From contig JAQBQC010000464.1 of NCBI GenBank assembly GCA_028287205.1, forward strand, positions 1-6,507: DNA of 6,507 bases, in the 5' to 3' direction. This DNA comes from Gemmatimonadota bacterium. GTDB taxonomy: Bacteria > Gemmatimonadota > Gemmatimonadetes > Gemmatimonadales > Gemmatimonadaceae. Both the position numbers and the translations under genes were made by a program. The notes beneath the pieces are model-generated. The model worked only from the letters and a program-made list of their open reading frames with translations. It had not been told where the DNA came from and made no database searches. Positions 6,506-6,507 of this stretch are shown one piece after another. Within the stretch, counting starts at the first letter, position 1; each line of letters begins with the position of its first letter.

Positions 6506-6507
6506 AC

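Noticed and set aside
6421..6507. GTG start at 6507 for prfB in one continuous frame
   Set aside because: The resulting N-terminus does not resemble RF2, while the alternative frame with the CTT-TGA-C shift site restores an RF2-like start and has a spaced GGAG.

Overview
The window is one uninterrupted minus-strand gene cluster. Reading right to left it runs prfB (peptide chain release factor 2), lysS (class II lysyl-tRNA synthetase), a LolC/LolE-family lipoprotein-release permease, lolD (its ATPase), mcsA, mcsB (protein arginine kinase) and the first 112 codons of clpC, which is cut by the left edge. No plus-strand gene is supported, and no tRNA, rRNA, mobile element, CRISPR array or convincing terminator was seen.

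The genes are packed as tightly as they can be. The five junctions from prfB to mcsB are stop/start overlaps (GTGA, ATGA, ATGA, TGATG, GTGA). The only gap is 42 nt, between mcsB and clpC. The promoter for the prfB end must lie beyond position 6507. Translational coupling is therefore likely along most of the cluster.

The most instructive sequence feature is at the start of prfB. The real reading frame opens at ATG 6493, reaches an in-frame TGA at codon 25 in the context CTT-TGA-C, and continues in the +1 frame. This is the classical autoregulatory programmed frameshift of RF2, with its internal Shine-Dalgarno-like G-run three bases upstream of CTT. A plain ORF caller gives a wrong N-terminus here.

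The cluster combines translation (RF2, LysRS), outer-membrane lipoprotein export (one Lol permease plus LolD) and arginine-phosphorylation-dependent proteolysis (McsA, McsB, ClpC). In Firmicutes the last three genes normally follow ctsR; here lolD stands in that place. ClpC keeps both glutamates that bind phosphoarginine in the B. subtilis protein, and McsB keeps its catalytic motifs, so the kinase/receptor pair looks functional. The allosteric phosphoarginine site of McsB looks degenerate.

The organism is a GC-rich bacterium (about 68% G+C in counted parts of lysS, about 54% in the 3' half of mcsB). The Lol genes imply an outer membrane. A diderm, GC-rich genome with McsA-McsB-ClpC suggests Gemmatimonadota or a related lineage. 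This assignment is inference from gene content, not from a database match.
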